DNA of 64,000 bases from Methylocystis sp. MJC1 (GCF_026427715.1 NZ_CP107558.1:2579001-2643000), one strand, 5' to 3'; positions 26,882 to 36,897 are shown, counted from the first letter of the stretch. Notes: generated from the sequence alone by a model not told the origin. Numbers and translations are program-made.

Positions 26882-26998
26882 CAAACCCGAGGGATCGCGT
26901 TCGTTAACCAATCAGCAAGCATGCCGAGAGGCGGTTCTTTCGCAACCGTGGGTTTGGCGCGCATTTTCATCAAAAGCGATTCATGCAGGAGCCGCGGC

Positions 26999-27775
26999 GT
27001 GGCGAAGAAGAAACCGCAAGCCTCGAAAACATCCTCCGCCGGATTGGCCGTGGCGGTCGGGCTCGCCTGCGGAACCGCGGGCTACTTCCTCGGGAAACAT
27101 AGCGCCTCGGTCGAACAAAGCGTCTCGGCTTTGGTGAACGCCGAAAAGCCGGCCGCGCCGGCGGCAAAAACCGCGCCTGAGCAAAAACGCGCCGATGCGC
27201 CCGGCGCCATCAAAACGGCGGACAAGTCGGAGCTAGCGCGCCTGCTGAAGGGCGCGGCGACGAAGCCCGCCGAGCCCAAAGGCGCAGCGGAAGAAATCCC
27301 GACGCCGCCTGCGAAGCCCGACCTTGCCCTCAGAGCGGAGCCGCCGAAGCCCGACGACGCCGAGCCGGACTCCGCCAAGCCCGATCCCGTGAGGCCGGAC
27401 TTCCCCCATCCGCCGGCCCCGATCGCTTTCACCTTTTTGAATAGGGAAATATCGCAAAGCGGCGACGCCGGCGCGCGGGTGACGCTTTCCCTCAACTTCG
27501 AGAATCTCGCCGGCAAAGCGATCCGCGCCTTCGAGGGCGTGATGAAGCTCACCGACCAGCAGGACAGGAACATCTACAGCACGAAGATCGCCGTGAGCGC
27601 GCTGATCTCGGAAGGAGGCGCCATCCGCTGGGACGAGCAAATCGACGCGGGCAAGCTCGACGAAAAGAGCCGGCGCCTCGTGAGCGAGGACCGGGACAAT
27701 CTGAAGGCGGTCTTTCTGGTGAAGAAAGTGTTCTTCGTCGACGGCAGCGTGCGCAAATTCGACGCGCGGGGCTAA
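26999..27775 (+). CDS. Hypothetical membrane-anchored Pro/Lys/Ala-rich protein, 258 aa
   Basis: GTG 26999 is chosen for its AGGAG about seven bases upstream and because the sequence opens with a basic stretch (AKKKPQAS) before a transmembrane helix (AGLAVAVGLACGTAGYFLG). The frame is open to 26921. A disordered Pro/Lys/Ala/Glu region (about 45-140) leads to a C-terminal beta-rich domain of about 115 residues (AFTFLNREIS to FFVDGSVRKF) with no recognised family. The layout suggests a periplasmic domain on a flexible stalk. Confidence 0.68.
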   Translation: MAKKKPQASKTSSAGLAVAVGLACGTAGYFLGKHSASVEQSVSALVNAEKPAAPAAKTAPEQKRADAPGAIKTADKSELARLLKGAATKPAEPKGAAEEIPTPPAKPDLALRAEPPKPDDAEPDSAKPDPVRPDFPHPPAPIAFTFLNREISQSGDAGARVTLSLNFENLAGKAIRAFEGVMKLTDQQDRNIYSTKIAVSALISEGGAIRWDEQIDAGKLDEKSRRLVSEDRDNLKAVFLVKKVFFVDGSVRKFDARG

Positions 27776-27786
27776 CCTGGGAAGCG

Positions 27787-27917
27787 TGATACGAAGTCCG
27801 CGCGATTGGAGCGGTGTCATTCCCGACGCTCGCAAAGCGAGCGATCGGGAATCCAGAGCAAAAGCGCTATTTTGGCTCTGGATTCCCGGTCGGGCTTTCA
27901 GCCCGCCGGGAATGACA
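27787..27917 (+). repeat. Dispersed palindromic repeat element, copy 2 (~130 bp)
   Basis: Begins TGATACGAAGTCCGCGCGAT, twelve bases after the preceding stop codon, and ends at the GGGAATGAC after a GTCGGGCT / AGCCCGCC hairpin. Two internal palindromes are visible (CGCTCGCAAAGCGAGCG, and the terminal hairpin). It is homologous to the minus-orientation copy at 8591-8723 and lies between converging genes. Confidence 0.8.
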
Positions 27918-27941
27918 AAAGCCCACCGCGGGCGGTGCCGC

Positions 27942-28883
27942 TCAATCGAACAGGCTCGACACGCTCTCCTCGCGCGCCGTGCGGGCGATCGCCTCGCCGA
28001 TCAGCGGGCCGATGGGGATCACGCGGATATTATGCGCCGCCTTCACGGCGTCGGTCTCGCGGATCGTATCGGTGATGACGAGCTCCTTGAGCTTCGAGGC
28101 GGTGATGCGATCGACCGCCGCGCCCGACAGCACGCCATGGGTGATGTAGGCGTGGACCGACTCCGCTCCCGCCGCGAGCAGCGCGTCGGCGGCGTTGCAA
28201 AGCGTGCCGCCCGAGTCGACGATGTCGTCGACCAGGATGCAGTTATGGCCGGCGACGTCGCCGATGATGTTCATCACTTCCGACTCGCCCGCCCGCTCGC
28301 GGCGCTTGTCGACGATCGCCAGCGGGGCGTCGATGCGCTTGGCGAGCGCCCGGGCGCGCACCACGCCGCCGACGTCCGGCGAAACGACCATGACGTTCTT
28401 CAAATGCCGATGCGCCTTGATGTCGGCCACCATCACCGGCGCGGCGAAGAGGTTGTCGGTCGGAATATCGAAGAAGCCCTGCACCTGGCCGGCGTGGAGG
28501 TCGACGGTGAGAACGCGGTCGGCGCCGGCGCGGGTGATGAGATTGCTGACAAGCTTGGCCGAGATCGGCGTGCGCCCGCCCTGCTTGCGATCCTGGCGGG
28601 CGTAACCAAAATAAGGGATCACCGCCGTGATGCGCCGGGCCGACGCGCGGCGGAGCGCGTCGATCATGATCAAGAGCTCCATCAGATGGTCATTCGCCGG
28701 AAAGGACGAGGACTGGATCACGAAAGTGTCCTGGCCGCGGACATTTTCCAAAACCTCGACCCAGATCTCCTGATCAGCGAAACGCCGCACATGGGCGCGG
28801 CAGAGCGGCATTGAGAGATGCGCCGCAATAGCCTCGGCGAGGGCCCGGTTCGAATTGCCCGCCAGAAGTTTCATCGCCGCCAT
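27942..28883 (-). CDS. prs: Ribose-phosphate pyrophosphokinase
   Basis: 313 residues, standard length. Motifs: [15 protein letters not shown] start, FADQEIWVE (substrate loop), [11 protein letters not shown] (ATP loop), the divalent-cation/PRPP loop [13 protein letters not shown], and [11 protein letters not shown]. It makes PRPP from ribose-5-phosphate and ATP for purine, pyrimidine, His, Trp and NAD synthesis. It is monocistronic here, converging with the gene at 26999. Confidence 0.96.
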   Translation of the reverse strand: MAAMKLLAGNSNRALAEAIAAHLSMPLCRAHVRRFADQEIWVEVLENVRGQDTFVIQSSSFPANDHLMELLIMIDALRRASARRITAVIPYFGYARQDRKQGGRTPISAKLVSNLITRAGADRVLTVDLHAGQVQGFFDIPTDNLFAAPVMVADIKAHRHLKNVMVVSPDVGGVVRARALAKRIDAPLAIVDKRRERAGESEVMNIIGDVAGHNCILVDDIVDSGGTLCNAADALLAAGAESVHAYITHGVLSGAAVDRITASKLKELVITDTIRETDAVKAAHNIRVIPIGPLIGEAIARTAREESVSSLFD

Positions 28884-29089
28884 GGACCTGTCCTTACACC
28901 CGCTACAGTTTGCGGCGTCTTAGCAGCCATGCGGCCAAGGAACAATATGACGCTGATATGGCGCACACCTTTCCCGGATGCGATTGCCTCGCGGCCGGGT
29001 AATGCTCTAAATGGCAGCATGCCGGACTTTTTGCCGCGGCGCGGCATGGGCGCCGGCCTTCGACAACTCCAAGGCATAGCCTCCAGAAG

Positions 29090-30331
29090 ATGACGATTTG
29101 CACCAGCGCTGCGGATGAAATCTCGACCCTGCCCGCGTCGCCGGGTGGGGCGCGCGCCGTCGTCGCAATGTCCGGGGGCGTGGATTCCAGCGTCGTGGCG
29201 GCCCTTCTCAAGGAGCAGGGCTATGACGTCGTTGGCGTAACGCTCCAGCTTTATGACCACGGCGAGGCCACCCACCGCAAGGGCGCCTGCTGCGCCGGCC
29301 AGGACATTCAGGACGCCCGCGCCGTGGCGGCGCGCCTCGGCATCCCGCATTTCGTGCTCGATTACGAGCGGCGCTTCCACGAGAGGGTGATCGAGGAGTT
29401 CGCCGCCTCCTACGCCAGCGGCGAGACGCCGGTCCCCTGCATCGCCTGCAATCAATTCATCAAATTCGCGGACCTCTTCGAGACCGCGAAGGACCTCGGC
29501 GCGGATATTCTGGCGACCGGCCATTATATTTCCTCGCGCGACGATGGCGAGGGCGGGAGGGCGCTTTACCGCGCCAAGGACGCCTCCCGTGACCAGAGCT
29601 ATTTCCTCTTCGCGACGACGCGCGAGCAGCTGAAGATGCTGCGCTTCCCGCTGGGCGACTACACCAAGACGGAGGTGCGCGACATGGCGCGCCGCTTCTC
29701 GCTCGATGTGGCCGATAAGCCGGATAGCCAGGACATCTGCTTCGTTCCGAGCGGGCGCTACACGGATATCGTGCAGAGGCTCGCCCCGCAGTCCGTGGTT
29801 CCGGGCGAGATCGTGCATATCGACGGGCGGGTGCTCGGCCGTCATGCCGGTGTCGTCCATTATACGATAGGTCAAAGACGGGGTCTCGGCCTCGGCGCCG
29901 CCGTCGCGGGGCGCGACGCCCAGCCGCTTTTCGTGGTGCGCATCGACGCGGCGAAAGCCCAAGTCGTCGTCGGCCCGCGCGAGGCGCTGGAAACGCGCGC
30001 GGTCGCCTTGCGCGATGTGAACTGGATCGGCCCTGGCGCGTTGTCTCAATTGCCGCCGCAGGGGATCGACATCATGGCCCGCGTTCGCTCCACCCGACCG
30101 CCCGTCCCTGCGCGGCTCGTCGCGCGTGAGGGCAAGGAGGCGACGGTCGTCTTCGCGACGGGCGAGTTCGGGGTGTCGCCGGGCCAGGCCTGCGTGTTCT
30201 ACGACCCCGCCGATGACGGCGCGCGCGTGCTGGGAGGCGGCTTCATCGCTGCGGTCGAGCCGGCGAGACAGAGCGTTCCCGTCATGGCGCAGACGCCGCG
30301 CGCCGCAACCGCGCAAAGGGCGCCGAGATGA
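29090..30331 (+). CDS. mnmA: tRNA-specific 2-thiouridylase
   Basis: 413 residues. The PP-loop [15 protein letters not shown] is at about residue 24. The catalytic Cys pair is visible in [12 protein letters not shown] and DSQDICFVP, together with GHYISSRDD and [10 protein letters not shown]. It thiolates U34 at C2 in tRNA Lys, Glu and Gln, receiving sulfur from the cysteine desulfurase relay. The last bases overlap the next gene (ATGA), so mnmA and the methyltransferase are translationally coupled. Confidence 0.95.
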   Translation: MTICTSAADEISTLPASPGGARAVVAMSGGVDSSVVAALLKEQGYDVVGVTLQLYDHGEATHRKGACCAGQDIQDARAVAARLGIPHFVLDYERRFHERVIEEFAASYASGETPVPCIACNQFIKFADLFETAKDLGADILATGHYISSRDDGEGGRALYRAKDASRDQSYFLFATTREQLKMLRFPLGDYTKTEVRDMARRFSLDVADKPDSQDICFVPSGRYTDIVQRLAPQSVVPGEIVHIDGRVLGRHAGVVHYTIGQRRGLGLGAAVAGRDAQPLFVVRIDAAKAQVVVGPREALETRAVALRDVNWIGPGALSQLPPQGIDIMARVRSTRPPVPARLVAREGKEATVVFATGEFGVSPGQACVFYDPADDGARVLGGGFIAAVEPARQSVPVMAQTPRAATAQRAPR

Positions 30332-31050
30332 CCGAAGCGAGAGAATCCAGCCGCGAGATCGAGTCGCTGGACACTGGCGACGTCGAGGCCGCTTACGCGC
30401 GCTGGGCGCCGATCTACGACCTCGCATTCACCGCCGTGTTTCGCCCCGGGCGCCGCGCCCTCGCGGCGGCGGCCTCCAAGGCGGACGGCCCGATCCTCGA
30501 CGTCGGCGTCGGCACCGGGCTCGAGCTCCCGATGTTCGAGCCTCATAATCAGGTCTACGGCGTCGATCTCTGCGAGCCGATGCTGCGCCGCGCCAGCGAG
30601 CGCGTGCGCCGGCAGGGGCTGAGCCATGTGGTGGCCCTCTGCAAGATGGACGCGACGCGCATGGGCTTCGCGGATTCGACCTTCGCCTGCGTCTGCGCCC
30701 CCTTCGTGCTGACCGTGGCGCCTGAGCCCGAAGCCATGCTCGACGAATTGGGACGCGTCGTGCGGCCGGGCGGCGAGATCATCCTCGTCAACCATGTCAG
30801 CCGCAAGGACGATCCCTTCGCGATATTCGAGCATTGGCTCGACCGCCATGTCGCGCCCAAGCTCGGCTGGCGCCCGCAATTCCCCTGGGCGATCATCGGC
30901 GACTGGATCGACCGTCGCCCCGAGATGCGGCTGGTCGAGCGCCGGCGACTGGCGCCCTTCGGCCTCTTCACTTTCGTGCGCATCAAGCGCCTGCCGGTCG
31001 GCCAGATCGCCGAAACTCCTGAGACACAAGCCGAACTCGAATACGCCTGA
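30328..31050 (+). CDS. pmtA: SAM-dependent methyltransferase, PmtA-like phosphatidylethanolamine N-methyltransferase
   Basis: 240 residues. The class I methyltransferase SAM site is [13 protein letters not shown] (about residues 57-69), followed by [13 protein letters not shown] and [12 protein letters not shown]. The N-terminal [23 protein letters not shown] block is typical of the Rhodobacter-type PmtA, which methylates phosphatidylethanolamine toward phosphatidylcholine. The four-base overlap with mnmA fixes the start. A general SAM methyltransferase of other specificity cannot be excluded. Confidence 0.83.
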   Translation: MTEARESSREIESLDTGDVEAAYARWAPIYDLAFTAVFRPGRRALAAAASKADGPILDVGVGTGLELPMFEPHNQVYGVDLCEPMLRRASERVRRQGLSHVVALCKMDATRMGFADSTFACVCAPFVLTVAPEPEAMLDELGRVVRPGGEIILVNHVSRKDDPFAIFEHWLDRHVAPKLGWRPQFPWAIIGDWIDRRPEMRLVERRRLAPFGLFTFVRIKRLPVGQIAETPETQAELEYA

Positions 31051-31083
31051 GCACTGGCGCCAAGGCGCGAGGCGCGCTAAGTT

Positions 31084-31251
31084 GTGAAAGCGGCGCTGCG
31101 GGGTGCGTGCAGGACTATTATTCCCCGGGGCCTTATCGATCCTTAAGGGAGCTGTCCCTGGCCTTGCCCGTGGGCTTGGCCACACGGCGCCCACCTACGT
31201 TGTAGGTTCCCGGGATCGATGTCCCACGGCTCACGTGGCCCGCGCTTTCAC
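31084..31251 (+). ncRNA. ssrS: 6S RNA
   Basis: The terminal stem is formed by GTGAAAGCG (31084-31092) and CGCTTTCAC (31243-31251). Inside are the conserved asymmetric arms around TTCCCCGGGGCC and GGTTCCCGGGATCG that form the open-promoter-like bubble bound by sigma70 RNA polymerase. It lies directly upstream of the 5-formyltetrahydrofolate cyclo-ligase gene, the conserved context of 6S RNA in many proteobacteria. In alphaproteobacteria it tunes transcription in stationary phase. Confidence 0.88.
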
Positions 31252-31275
31252 TCTCGCTTTCCCGGCCCCTTCTCA

Positions 31276-31863
31276 ATGACCGACGTGAAGACAGAATTGC
31301 GCCGGCGCTCGCTGGCGCGCCGCGACCTCGTGACTCACGAGGAAGCCCATGACGCCGCCCTGTCGGTCGCCCGCCGCGGCGTCTCGCTCGTCGAAGAGCT
31401 GTCAGCGAAATCCGGGCTCCAAACGCCCGTCGTCTCGGTCTATTGGCCGATTCGCAGCGAGCTCAACACCTGGCCGCTGATCGAAGCCCTCTCTCAAAAG
31501 GGCTATCGGGTCGTGCTGCCGGTGATGCACAAGGTGCGGCATCCGCTTGTATTTCGGGATTTCTCGCCCGGCGACGATCTCGTGAAAGGACCCTTCGGCC
31601 TCTCCGAGCCTGCCGAAGACAAGCCGGCGCGCGATCCAGACGTCATTTTCTCGCCGCTCGCAGCCTTCGACCGCAAGGGCTTCCGCCTCGGCTATGGCGG
31701 CGGAATTTACGACGCGACGCTCGCGCAGCTGCGCCCGAGGAAGGCTGTGAGCGTCGTTGGCCTCGCCTATTCCTGCCAGGAGGCCGACCATGTGCCGACC
31801 GAACCGCACGACGAGCGTCTCGATTATCTGATGACCGAGCGGGAATTGGTCATTCCAGCCTAA
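31276..31863 (+). CDS. 5-formyltetrahydrofolate cyclo-ligase
   Basis: 195 residues from the ATG at 31276; an earlier in-frame start at 31219 would overlap the 6S RNA and is rejected. Family motifs: the basic N-terminal helix (LRRRSLARRDLV), VSVYWPIRSELNT, PDVIFSPLAAFDRKGFRLGYGGGIYDATLAQLR, and VPTEPHDERLDYLMTERE. It converts 5-formyl-THF to 5,10-methenyl-THF with ATP. It is the usual downstream partner of 6S RNA (ygfA in E. coli). Confidence 0.93.
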   Translation: MTDVKTELRRRSLARRDLVTHEEAHDAALSVARRGVSLVEELSAKSGLQTPVVSVYWPIRSELNTWPLIEALSQKGYRVVLPVMHKVRHPLVFRDFSPGDDLVKGPFGLSEPAEDKPARDPDVIFSPLAAFDRKGFRLGYGGGIYDATLAQLRPRKAVSVVGLAYSCQEADHVPTEPHDERLDYLMTERELVIPA

Positions 31864-31872
31864 AGCCCTCGC

Positions 31873-31956
31873 CCGTCATTGCGAGCGAAGCGAAGCAATC
31901 CAGGGCCGCCACACGGCTCTGGATTGCTTCGTCGCTTTCGCTCCTCGCAATGACGG
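31873..31956. repeat. REP-like palindrome between converging genes
   Basis: Arms CCGTCATTGCGAGCGAAGCG... and ...CGCTCCTCGCAATGACGG form a long imperfect inverted repeat of about 84 bases that also contains CAATCCAG / CTGGATTG. The same core (CGTCATTGCGAGC..GAAGCAATCCAG) is found inside cobN at 60681. It can also act as a bidirectional terminator. Confidence 0.8.
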
Positions 31957-31965
31957 ATAGTGGCC

Positions 31966-32901
31966 TCACCGCTTCGCTGGCGGCTCAGGCAGTTTGATCA
32001 CCTGCCCTGCCTTGAGCTTTGCGCTCGGCTTGATTCCCGGGTTTGCGTCGGTGAGCGCGTGCAGCTTGTCCGTCTTTCCATAGAGCTTCTTGGCGATCGT
32101 CTTCAGTGTCTCGCCCGCCTTGGCGGTGTAGGTCGGCTCTGGCGCGGCCGGCGTTTCGGCCGGAGCGGCGTCGGGCGGAGTCGTCGCCTCGGGCGCCTGA
32201 GCCATCTCGCCGGGCTTGGACTCCTCGGAGGTCGCCGGCGCCTCCGCGGTCCGCTCGGGGGGCGCCGCCGTCTCGGAACTCTCGGACGGCTCAATGGCCG
32301 GCTGCTCGACAGCCGCCTGCTCTTCCGGCGCCGGGGCGACCGGCGCTTTGCCCGTGCCCATGGCGAAGACATAGGCCAGCGCCGCCGCAGCGCCCGCGAG
32401 AGCCAATTCCCGCGCGCCACGCACGCGCTTCGGGGGGAATAGCGGCGGGCGGCTATCCTTGGGGCCTCCGCCCGCCGTCGCGGCCGTCTCCTCGCGGCCC
32501 TTGAGCCAGCTGAAGACCTCGAGCAGGAAGTAGAGCAGCAACAGCGCGGCGAGCGGCGGCTTCCAATAGCTTCCCGGAGCGAAAATATAGGTCATCGCCG
32601 CCTGCTCGATCAGCAGGCCGATCCAGGGGATCTCCTCGCCCTTGCCGCGGCGCAGAAGCGCCACGCCGGCGACGGCGACGAAAAGCGCCGCAAAGACCGC
32701 CAGCAGGGCCTCGCGCGGGATGAAGTTCCAGCCTAGGGCCTTTGTACCGAAGAGATAAAGCAGACCCGCCGCGGTCGCGGCATAGACGCCGTGCAACAGC
32801 CGGCGTCGCGTCGCAAGCTGGGTCAGATGCGCGAGAAGCGCAGCCGCGACAATCGCCATAAAGGCGAGGGAGACATTTGCGGACAGAAGGTCCGGATTCA
32901 T
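31966..32901 (-). CDS. Multi-pass membrane protein with C-terminal LysM domain, 311 aa
   Basis: The ATG at 32899-32901 has AGGAG about 11 bases upstream. Four to five hydrophobic segments occupy the first ~145 residues, then a soluble linker, another hydrophobic segment (ELALAGAAAALAYVFAMG, about 185), a Pro/Ala/Glu-rich stalk (about 200-260) and a LysM module (YTAKAGETLKTIAKKLYGKTDK to AGQVIKLPEPP). LysM binds peptidoglycan, so this is probably an inner-membrane protein reaching the cell wall. The membrane part is not a family I recognise. Confidence 0.78.
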   Translation of the reverse strand: MNPDLLSANVSLAFMAIVAAALLAHLTQLATRRRLLHGVYAATAAGLLYLFGTKALGWNFIPREALLAVFAALFVAVAGVALLRRGKGEEIPWIGLLIEQAAMTYIFAPGSYWKPPLAALLLLYFLLEVFSWLKGREETAATAGGGPKDSRPPLFPPKRVRGARELALAGAAAALAYVFAMGTGKAPVAPAPEEQAAVEQPAIEPSESSETAAPPERTAEAPATSEESKPGEMAQAPEATTPPDAAPAETPAAPEPTYTAKAGETLKTIAKKLYGKTDKLHALTDANPGIKPSAKLKAGQVIKLPEPPAKR

Positions 32902-32967
32902 TGGGCGACGGGCTCCTATTTCACTGCCAAGCTGCGCACGTGTATGTGACAACAGTTTGTAAGCAGC

Positions 32968-33990
32968 CTATCCGTCCTTGCCGCTTACCCCGGCGCTTTC
33001 GAAGGTGGCCATGTCGCGATGGCAGGCAAGCGCCGTCTTGATGATGGCGATCGCAAGTCCGGCCCCAGATCCCTCGCCGAGCCGCATCGCCAGATCGAGC
33101 AACGGTTTTTTGCCCATCCGCGCCAAAACCTCGCGATGTCCGCCCTCGGGCGAAACATGGCCGGCGACGCAATGGGCGACGGCGTCCGGCGTCATGGCGT
33201 GAAGCAAGGCGGCGGCGGCGCAAACGACATAACCGTCGAGCACCACAGGCACATTATTGAGCCGCGCCGCGGTGATTGCGCCCATCATCGCCGCGATCTC
33301 GCGTCCGCCGAGGCGGCGCAAGATTTCCAACGGATCGGAGAGATGTGGCCCGTGCAGGGTCAGCGCCGCGTCGATCGCCGCATTCTTGCGCGCGAGGCCC
33401 TCTTCGTCGACCCCCGTGCCGCGCCCGGTCCAGCGCGAGGCAGGCCCGCCGTAGAGCGCCGCATAAATGGCGGCCGCGCTCGTCGTATTGCCGATGCCCA
33501 TCTCGCCGGGCGCGAGCAGGTCGATCCCGCCCTCTATGGCTTCGAAACCATAGGCGAAAGTCGCCGCCGCCTCGCGCTCGTCCATGGCGGGCGCCTCAGT
33601 GAAATCCTGCGTCGGCCGCTCCAACGCCAGCTCATAGACCTTCAGGCCGATGTCATGCGCCTTGCAGATTTGATTGATCGCGGCGCCGCCGCTCATGAAA
33701 TTCTGCACCATCTGCGCGGTGACGCTCGCTGGAAAGGCCGAGACCCCCTGCGCCACGACGCCATGATTGCCCGCATAGACGGCGACGAGCGGTCGCGCGA
33801 TTGCGGGCTCGGCGACGCCCTGCCAGGCCGCGAGCCATTCGACGATTTCCTCGAGCCGGCCAAGCGCGCCTGGCGGCTTGGTGAGCTGCGCGTCGTGCGC
33901 CCGCACGGCGGCGACGGCCGCTTCGCTCGGCGCCGGAAGATTGGCGAAGAGCATGCGGATTTCTTCAAAGGGACGGATGTCGTGAGCCAT
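32968..33990 (-). CDS. cobT: Nicotinate-nucleotide:dimethylbenzimidazole phosphoribosyltransferase
   Basis: 340 residues from ATG 33988-33990 (the frame is open to 34056, with residues atypical for the family). Motifs: LTKPPGALGRLEEI at the N-terminus, YAGNHGVVAQGVSAFP, GEMGIGNTTSAAA (phosphate binding), and GEGSGAGLA near the C-terminus with the catalytic Glu. It makes alpha-ribazole phosphate for the lower ligand of cobalamin. It sits 23 kb from the main cobalamin cluster, and no riboswitch precedes it. Confidence 0.94.
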   Translation of the reverse strand: MAHDIRPFEEIRMLFANLPAPSEAAVAAVRAHDAQLTKPPGALGRLEEIVEWLAAWQGVAEPAIARPLVAVYAGNHGVVAQGVSAFPASVTAQMVQNFMSGGAAINQICKAHDIGLKVYELALERPTQDFTEAPAMDEREAAATFAYGFEAIEGGIDLLAPGEMGIGNTTSAAAIYAALYGGPASRWTGRGTGVDEEGLARKNAAIDAALTLHGPHLSDPLEILRRLGGREIAAMMGAITAARLNNVPVVLDGYVVCAAAALLHAMTPDAVAHCVAGHVSPEGGHREVLARMGKKPLLDLAMRLGEGSGAGLAIAIIKTALACHRDMATFESAGVSGKDG

Positions 33991-34112
33991 GCGCGGGGTG
34001 TAGCGCCTCGAGAGGGAAATGGCGAGTTGAGAAAGCGCCTTCTCCAGATGACGCATTGACGCCGCGCCATCGCACTCCCTAATGGCGCGCGAACCATCGC
34101 AGAGGCTACGCC

Positions 34113-35443
34113 GTGCACGACATCGCTGCGCCCCACGACAAGACGTCCTTCCTCACGCATTTCAACAATGATCCCCGTCGCATCGGCGCGGCGATCATGC
34201 TCGGCTTCTCGACTGGCCTGCCCTTTCTTCTGGTCTATAGCACGCAATCCGCCTGGCTCTACGACGCCAAAGTGCCGATCGAGACCATCGGGCTCCTGAG
34301 CGAAATGACGCTCGCCTATAAGTTCAAATGGCTCTGGGCGCCTTTTCTCGACGAATATGACGCCCCGATCTTTTCCAGGCTGCTCGGGCGCCGGCGCGGC
34401 TGGGTCCTCGTCTCGCAAATTGCCGTCATCATCGCGCTGATCGGCGTCGCCTATGGCGATCCGGGAAGCTAGCTTGCCTGGACGGTTTTCTTTTCCTTCG
34501 CACTGGGCGTCGCCGGCGCGACGCAGGATATTACCGTCGACGGCTGGCGCATCACCGTTGCGCCGAAGGAAAAGCTGGCCTTCATGACTTCGGTCGCAGA
34601 AATGGGCTATCGCGTCGGCACGCTCGTCGCCGGCGCCGGCGCGCTTTATCTCGCCAATTTCTACGGCTGGCGGGCGGCCTATCTCGGCATGGCCGGGGTG
34701 ATGACGCTCGGACTCGTCGCGACCTTCCTCGCGCCCGAGCCGCCTTCGGATATCGAGCCGCATCGCGCGCGGCCCAGCTTTGCTTTCACCGTCACCGAGC
34801 CGATCAAGGAGCTGTGGCGCCGGCTCGGGCCGATGGCGCTGGCGATCCTTCTGCTGGTCGCGGGCTTCCGCATGCCGGGCTATGTCTCCACCGCCATGGC
34901 CATGCCGCTGTTCAAGAGCCTGCATTTTTCGGAGGCCGACATCGCCACGGTCACCAAGGTTTTCGGCTTCTGGATCGCGCTCGGCGGGACGATTCTCGCC
35001 GGCCTCGTCGTGCGCAGGTTCGGCATGTTGAAGAGCCTCGTGATCGGCACGATCGCCGGCTCGGCCTCACATCTGTCCCTGGCGTGGCTCGCGGCGCATG
35101 GCCACGATTTCACCGATTTCGCGCTCGCCGTGGGCGTCGAGGGCTTCGCCTACGCCTTCGCGCAGGTGGTACTCATTATCTACATGTCGTCGCTCGTCTC
35201 GACGGAATTTGCGACGAGCCAATTGCGCTGCTCACCTCGCTTTGCGCCCTGCCCGGCAGCCTGCTGGCGGGAACGTCCGGCTTCATCATCAAGCACACCG
35301 GCTTCGAGACGTTCTTCGTTGGAACGTCGCTGATGGGGCTTCCGGTCGCCATCCTCGCCTGGTGGGTATGGCGCAAGCAGGAGCAGCTCGGAGAAGGCGC
35401 TCTGACGGAGACATCGGCGGAAAGAACCGCCGAGACGGACTGA
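34113..35443 (+). pseudogene. AmpG-like MFS permease gene broken by an amber stop and a frameshift
   Basis: The frame starts at GTG 34113 (AGAGG upstream) and reads as an AmpG/MFS muropeptide permease (GFSTGLPFLLVYSTQSAWL, KFKWLWAPFLDEYD, RRRGWVLVSQ). A TAG at 34470-34472 interrupts it (GDPGS stop LAWTVFFSFALG). The same frame then continues (GATQDITVDGWRI) until about base 35224, where the TSQ..LLTSLCALPGSLLAGTSGF stretch requires a one-base shift: CAA TT GCG is read where a CAA TNT GCG-like sequence is expected. The rest ends normally at 35443. Two independent lesions suggest a decayed gene. Sequencing error is the alternative. Confidence 0.82.
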
Positions 35444-35459
35444 TAATTATGGCCTGCCC

Positions 35460-36887
35460 TTATGCACTATCGGCACTGCTAGCCCGCATCTCTTCAAAGG
35501 CGGCGAGCGCGCGCGCTGCGGCGTGATCCACGATGGGACGCGGGTAGGTCTCTCCCAATGTCACGCCCGCGGCCGCGAGCACATGCGCCGGCGCCTCCCA
35601 CGGCCGGTGAATCCACCGCGATTCGAGCCCCGCCAGCTCGGGGACAAAGCGGCGCACATAAACGCCTTCGGGATCGAATTTCGCGCCCTGCAAAACCGGA
35701 TTGAACACGCGGAAATAAGGCGCGGCGTCGGCGCCGCATCCAGCGATCCATTGCCAGTTTCCACTATTGTTGGCGAGGTCGGCGTCGACAAGCGTGTCCC
35801 AGAACCAGCGCGCGCCTTCCTGCCAGGGAAGCAGAAGATGCTTCACGAGAAAGCTCGCGGCCACCATGCGCGCGCGATTGTACATGAAGCCGGTGAGCCA
35901 CAACTCGCGCATGGCGGCGTCGACGAGTGGGTAACCTGTGCGGCCCCTGCGCCAGGCTTCGAGCGCGGATGGATCGTCGCGCCAGGGAAAATCGTCGAAA
36001 CGCCGATCGAGCGCGCGCTCAGGCATCTCCGGGTAAGAGACGAGCAGATGATGAAAGAACTCGCGCCAACCGAGCTCGCGTAAATAAGGCAGGCCCGCTT
36101 CGCCCGCCGACTGCATGATCTCCGCCCAGACGCGGCGCGGCGAGATTTCGCCAAAATGCAGATGCGGCGAGAGGCGCGACGCGCCCTGCCCCGCGATGTC
36201 GTCGCGCGCGAGCTTGTAATCCAGAGCGTGATTCTTCGCGAAAGCTGAGAGACATGCGCGAGCGCTCGCTTCACCGGGCCTCCAAGCGTCGCGCAGGCCC
36301 CGCGCCCAGTCAGGCTTTTTGGGCAAAAGGCCCCATTCGTCCAATGTATCGCTCGCCGGCGCCGGAGCCGCGTCGAGCTTTGCCGGTGCCGGCGAGGGAG
36401 CTTGCGGCCCTCCCGCAGCGAGACAAGCGCGCCAGAAGGGCGAGAAAACCTTGAAGGTCTCGCCCTGCCTATTGCGCATATGAGCGGGCTCGAAGAGCAG
36501 CGAGCCGTTGAAGCTCTCGACCGTAAGGCCGCGCCCACGCAGACTCGTCTTTATCTCATTGTCGCGTCGCATGGCCCAGGGTTCGTAAAGCCTGTTCCAA
36601 TAGGCGGCGCATGTGCCCGTCTCAGCGATCACCTCTTCCAGCGCGAATTCCGCGCGGCCGCGCCGCAGGACCAACGGAACGCCGTGCTGCGCGAGATCAT
36701 CAGCGAGCGAGGAGAGCGAATGGTGAAGCCACCAACGGCTCGCGTCGCCCATGCGCCACTGGCCGGCGCTGTCGTCGTCGAGCACATAAAGCGCAATGAG
36801 CGGCGCGCCAGAGCGCGCGGCCGTCATCAAGGCAGGATTGTCGTCGAGGCGAAGATCGTTGCGAAACCAGACGATCGCCGGCGCCAT
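35460..36887 (-). CDS. phrB: Deoxyribodipyrimidine photolyase (cryptochrome/photolyase family)
   Basis: 475 residues. The N-terminal antenna domain begins IVWFRNDLRLDDNPAL. The FAD-binding C-terminal domain contains LREFFHH-type WREFFHHLLVSYPEMPE, GRTGYPLVDAAMRELWLTGFMYNRARMVAASFLVKHL, and ANNSGNWQWIAGCGADAAPYFRVFNP (Asn/Trp pocket). These match class I CPD photolyases, which repair UV pyrimidine dimers with light. It lies ten bases downstream of the amino acid permease gene, on the same strand. Confidence 0.93.
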   Translation of the reverse strand: MAPAIVWFRNDLRLDDNPALMTAARSGAPLIALYVLDDDSAGQWRMGDASRWWLHHSLSSLADDLAQHGVPLVLRRGRAEFALEEVIAETGTCAAYWNRLYEPWAMRRDNEIKTSLRGRGLTVESFNGSLLFEPAHMRNRQGETFKVFSPFWRACLAAGGPQAPSPAPAKLDAAPAPASDTLDEWGLLPKKPDWARGLRDAWRPGEASARACLSAFAKNHALDYKLARDDIAGQGASRLSPHLHFGEISPRRVWAEIMQSAGEAGLPYLRELGWREFFHHLLVSYPEMPERALDRRFDDFPWRDDPSALEAWRRGRTGYPLVDAAMRELWLTGFMYNRARMVAASFLVKHLLLPWQEGARWFWDTLVDADLANNSGNWQWIAGCGADAAPYFRVFNPVLQGAKFDPEGVYVRRFVPELAGLESRWIHRPWEAPAHVLAAAGVTLGETYPRPIVDHAAARALAAFEEMRASSADSA

Positions 36888-36897
36888 TGCGCCTCCT

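Noticed and set aside
28871..30427. 518-codon open frame on the minus strand
   Set aside because: It lies antisense to mnmA, whose PP-loop and catalytic cysteines are unmistakable. The frame is open only because of GC-rich codon bias.
31219..31275. Earlier ATG for the cyclo-ligase
   Set aside because: It overlaps the 3' arm of 6S RNA and adds residues not seen in the family.
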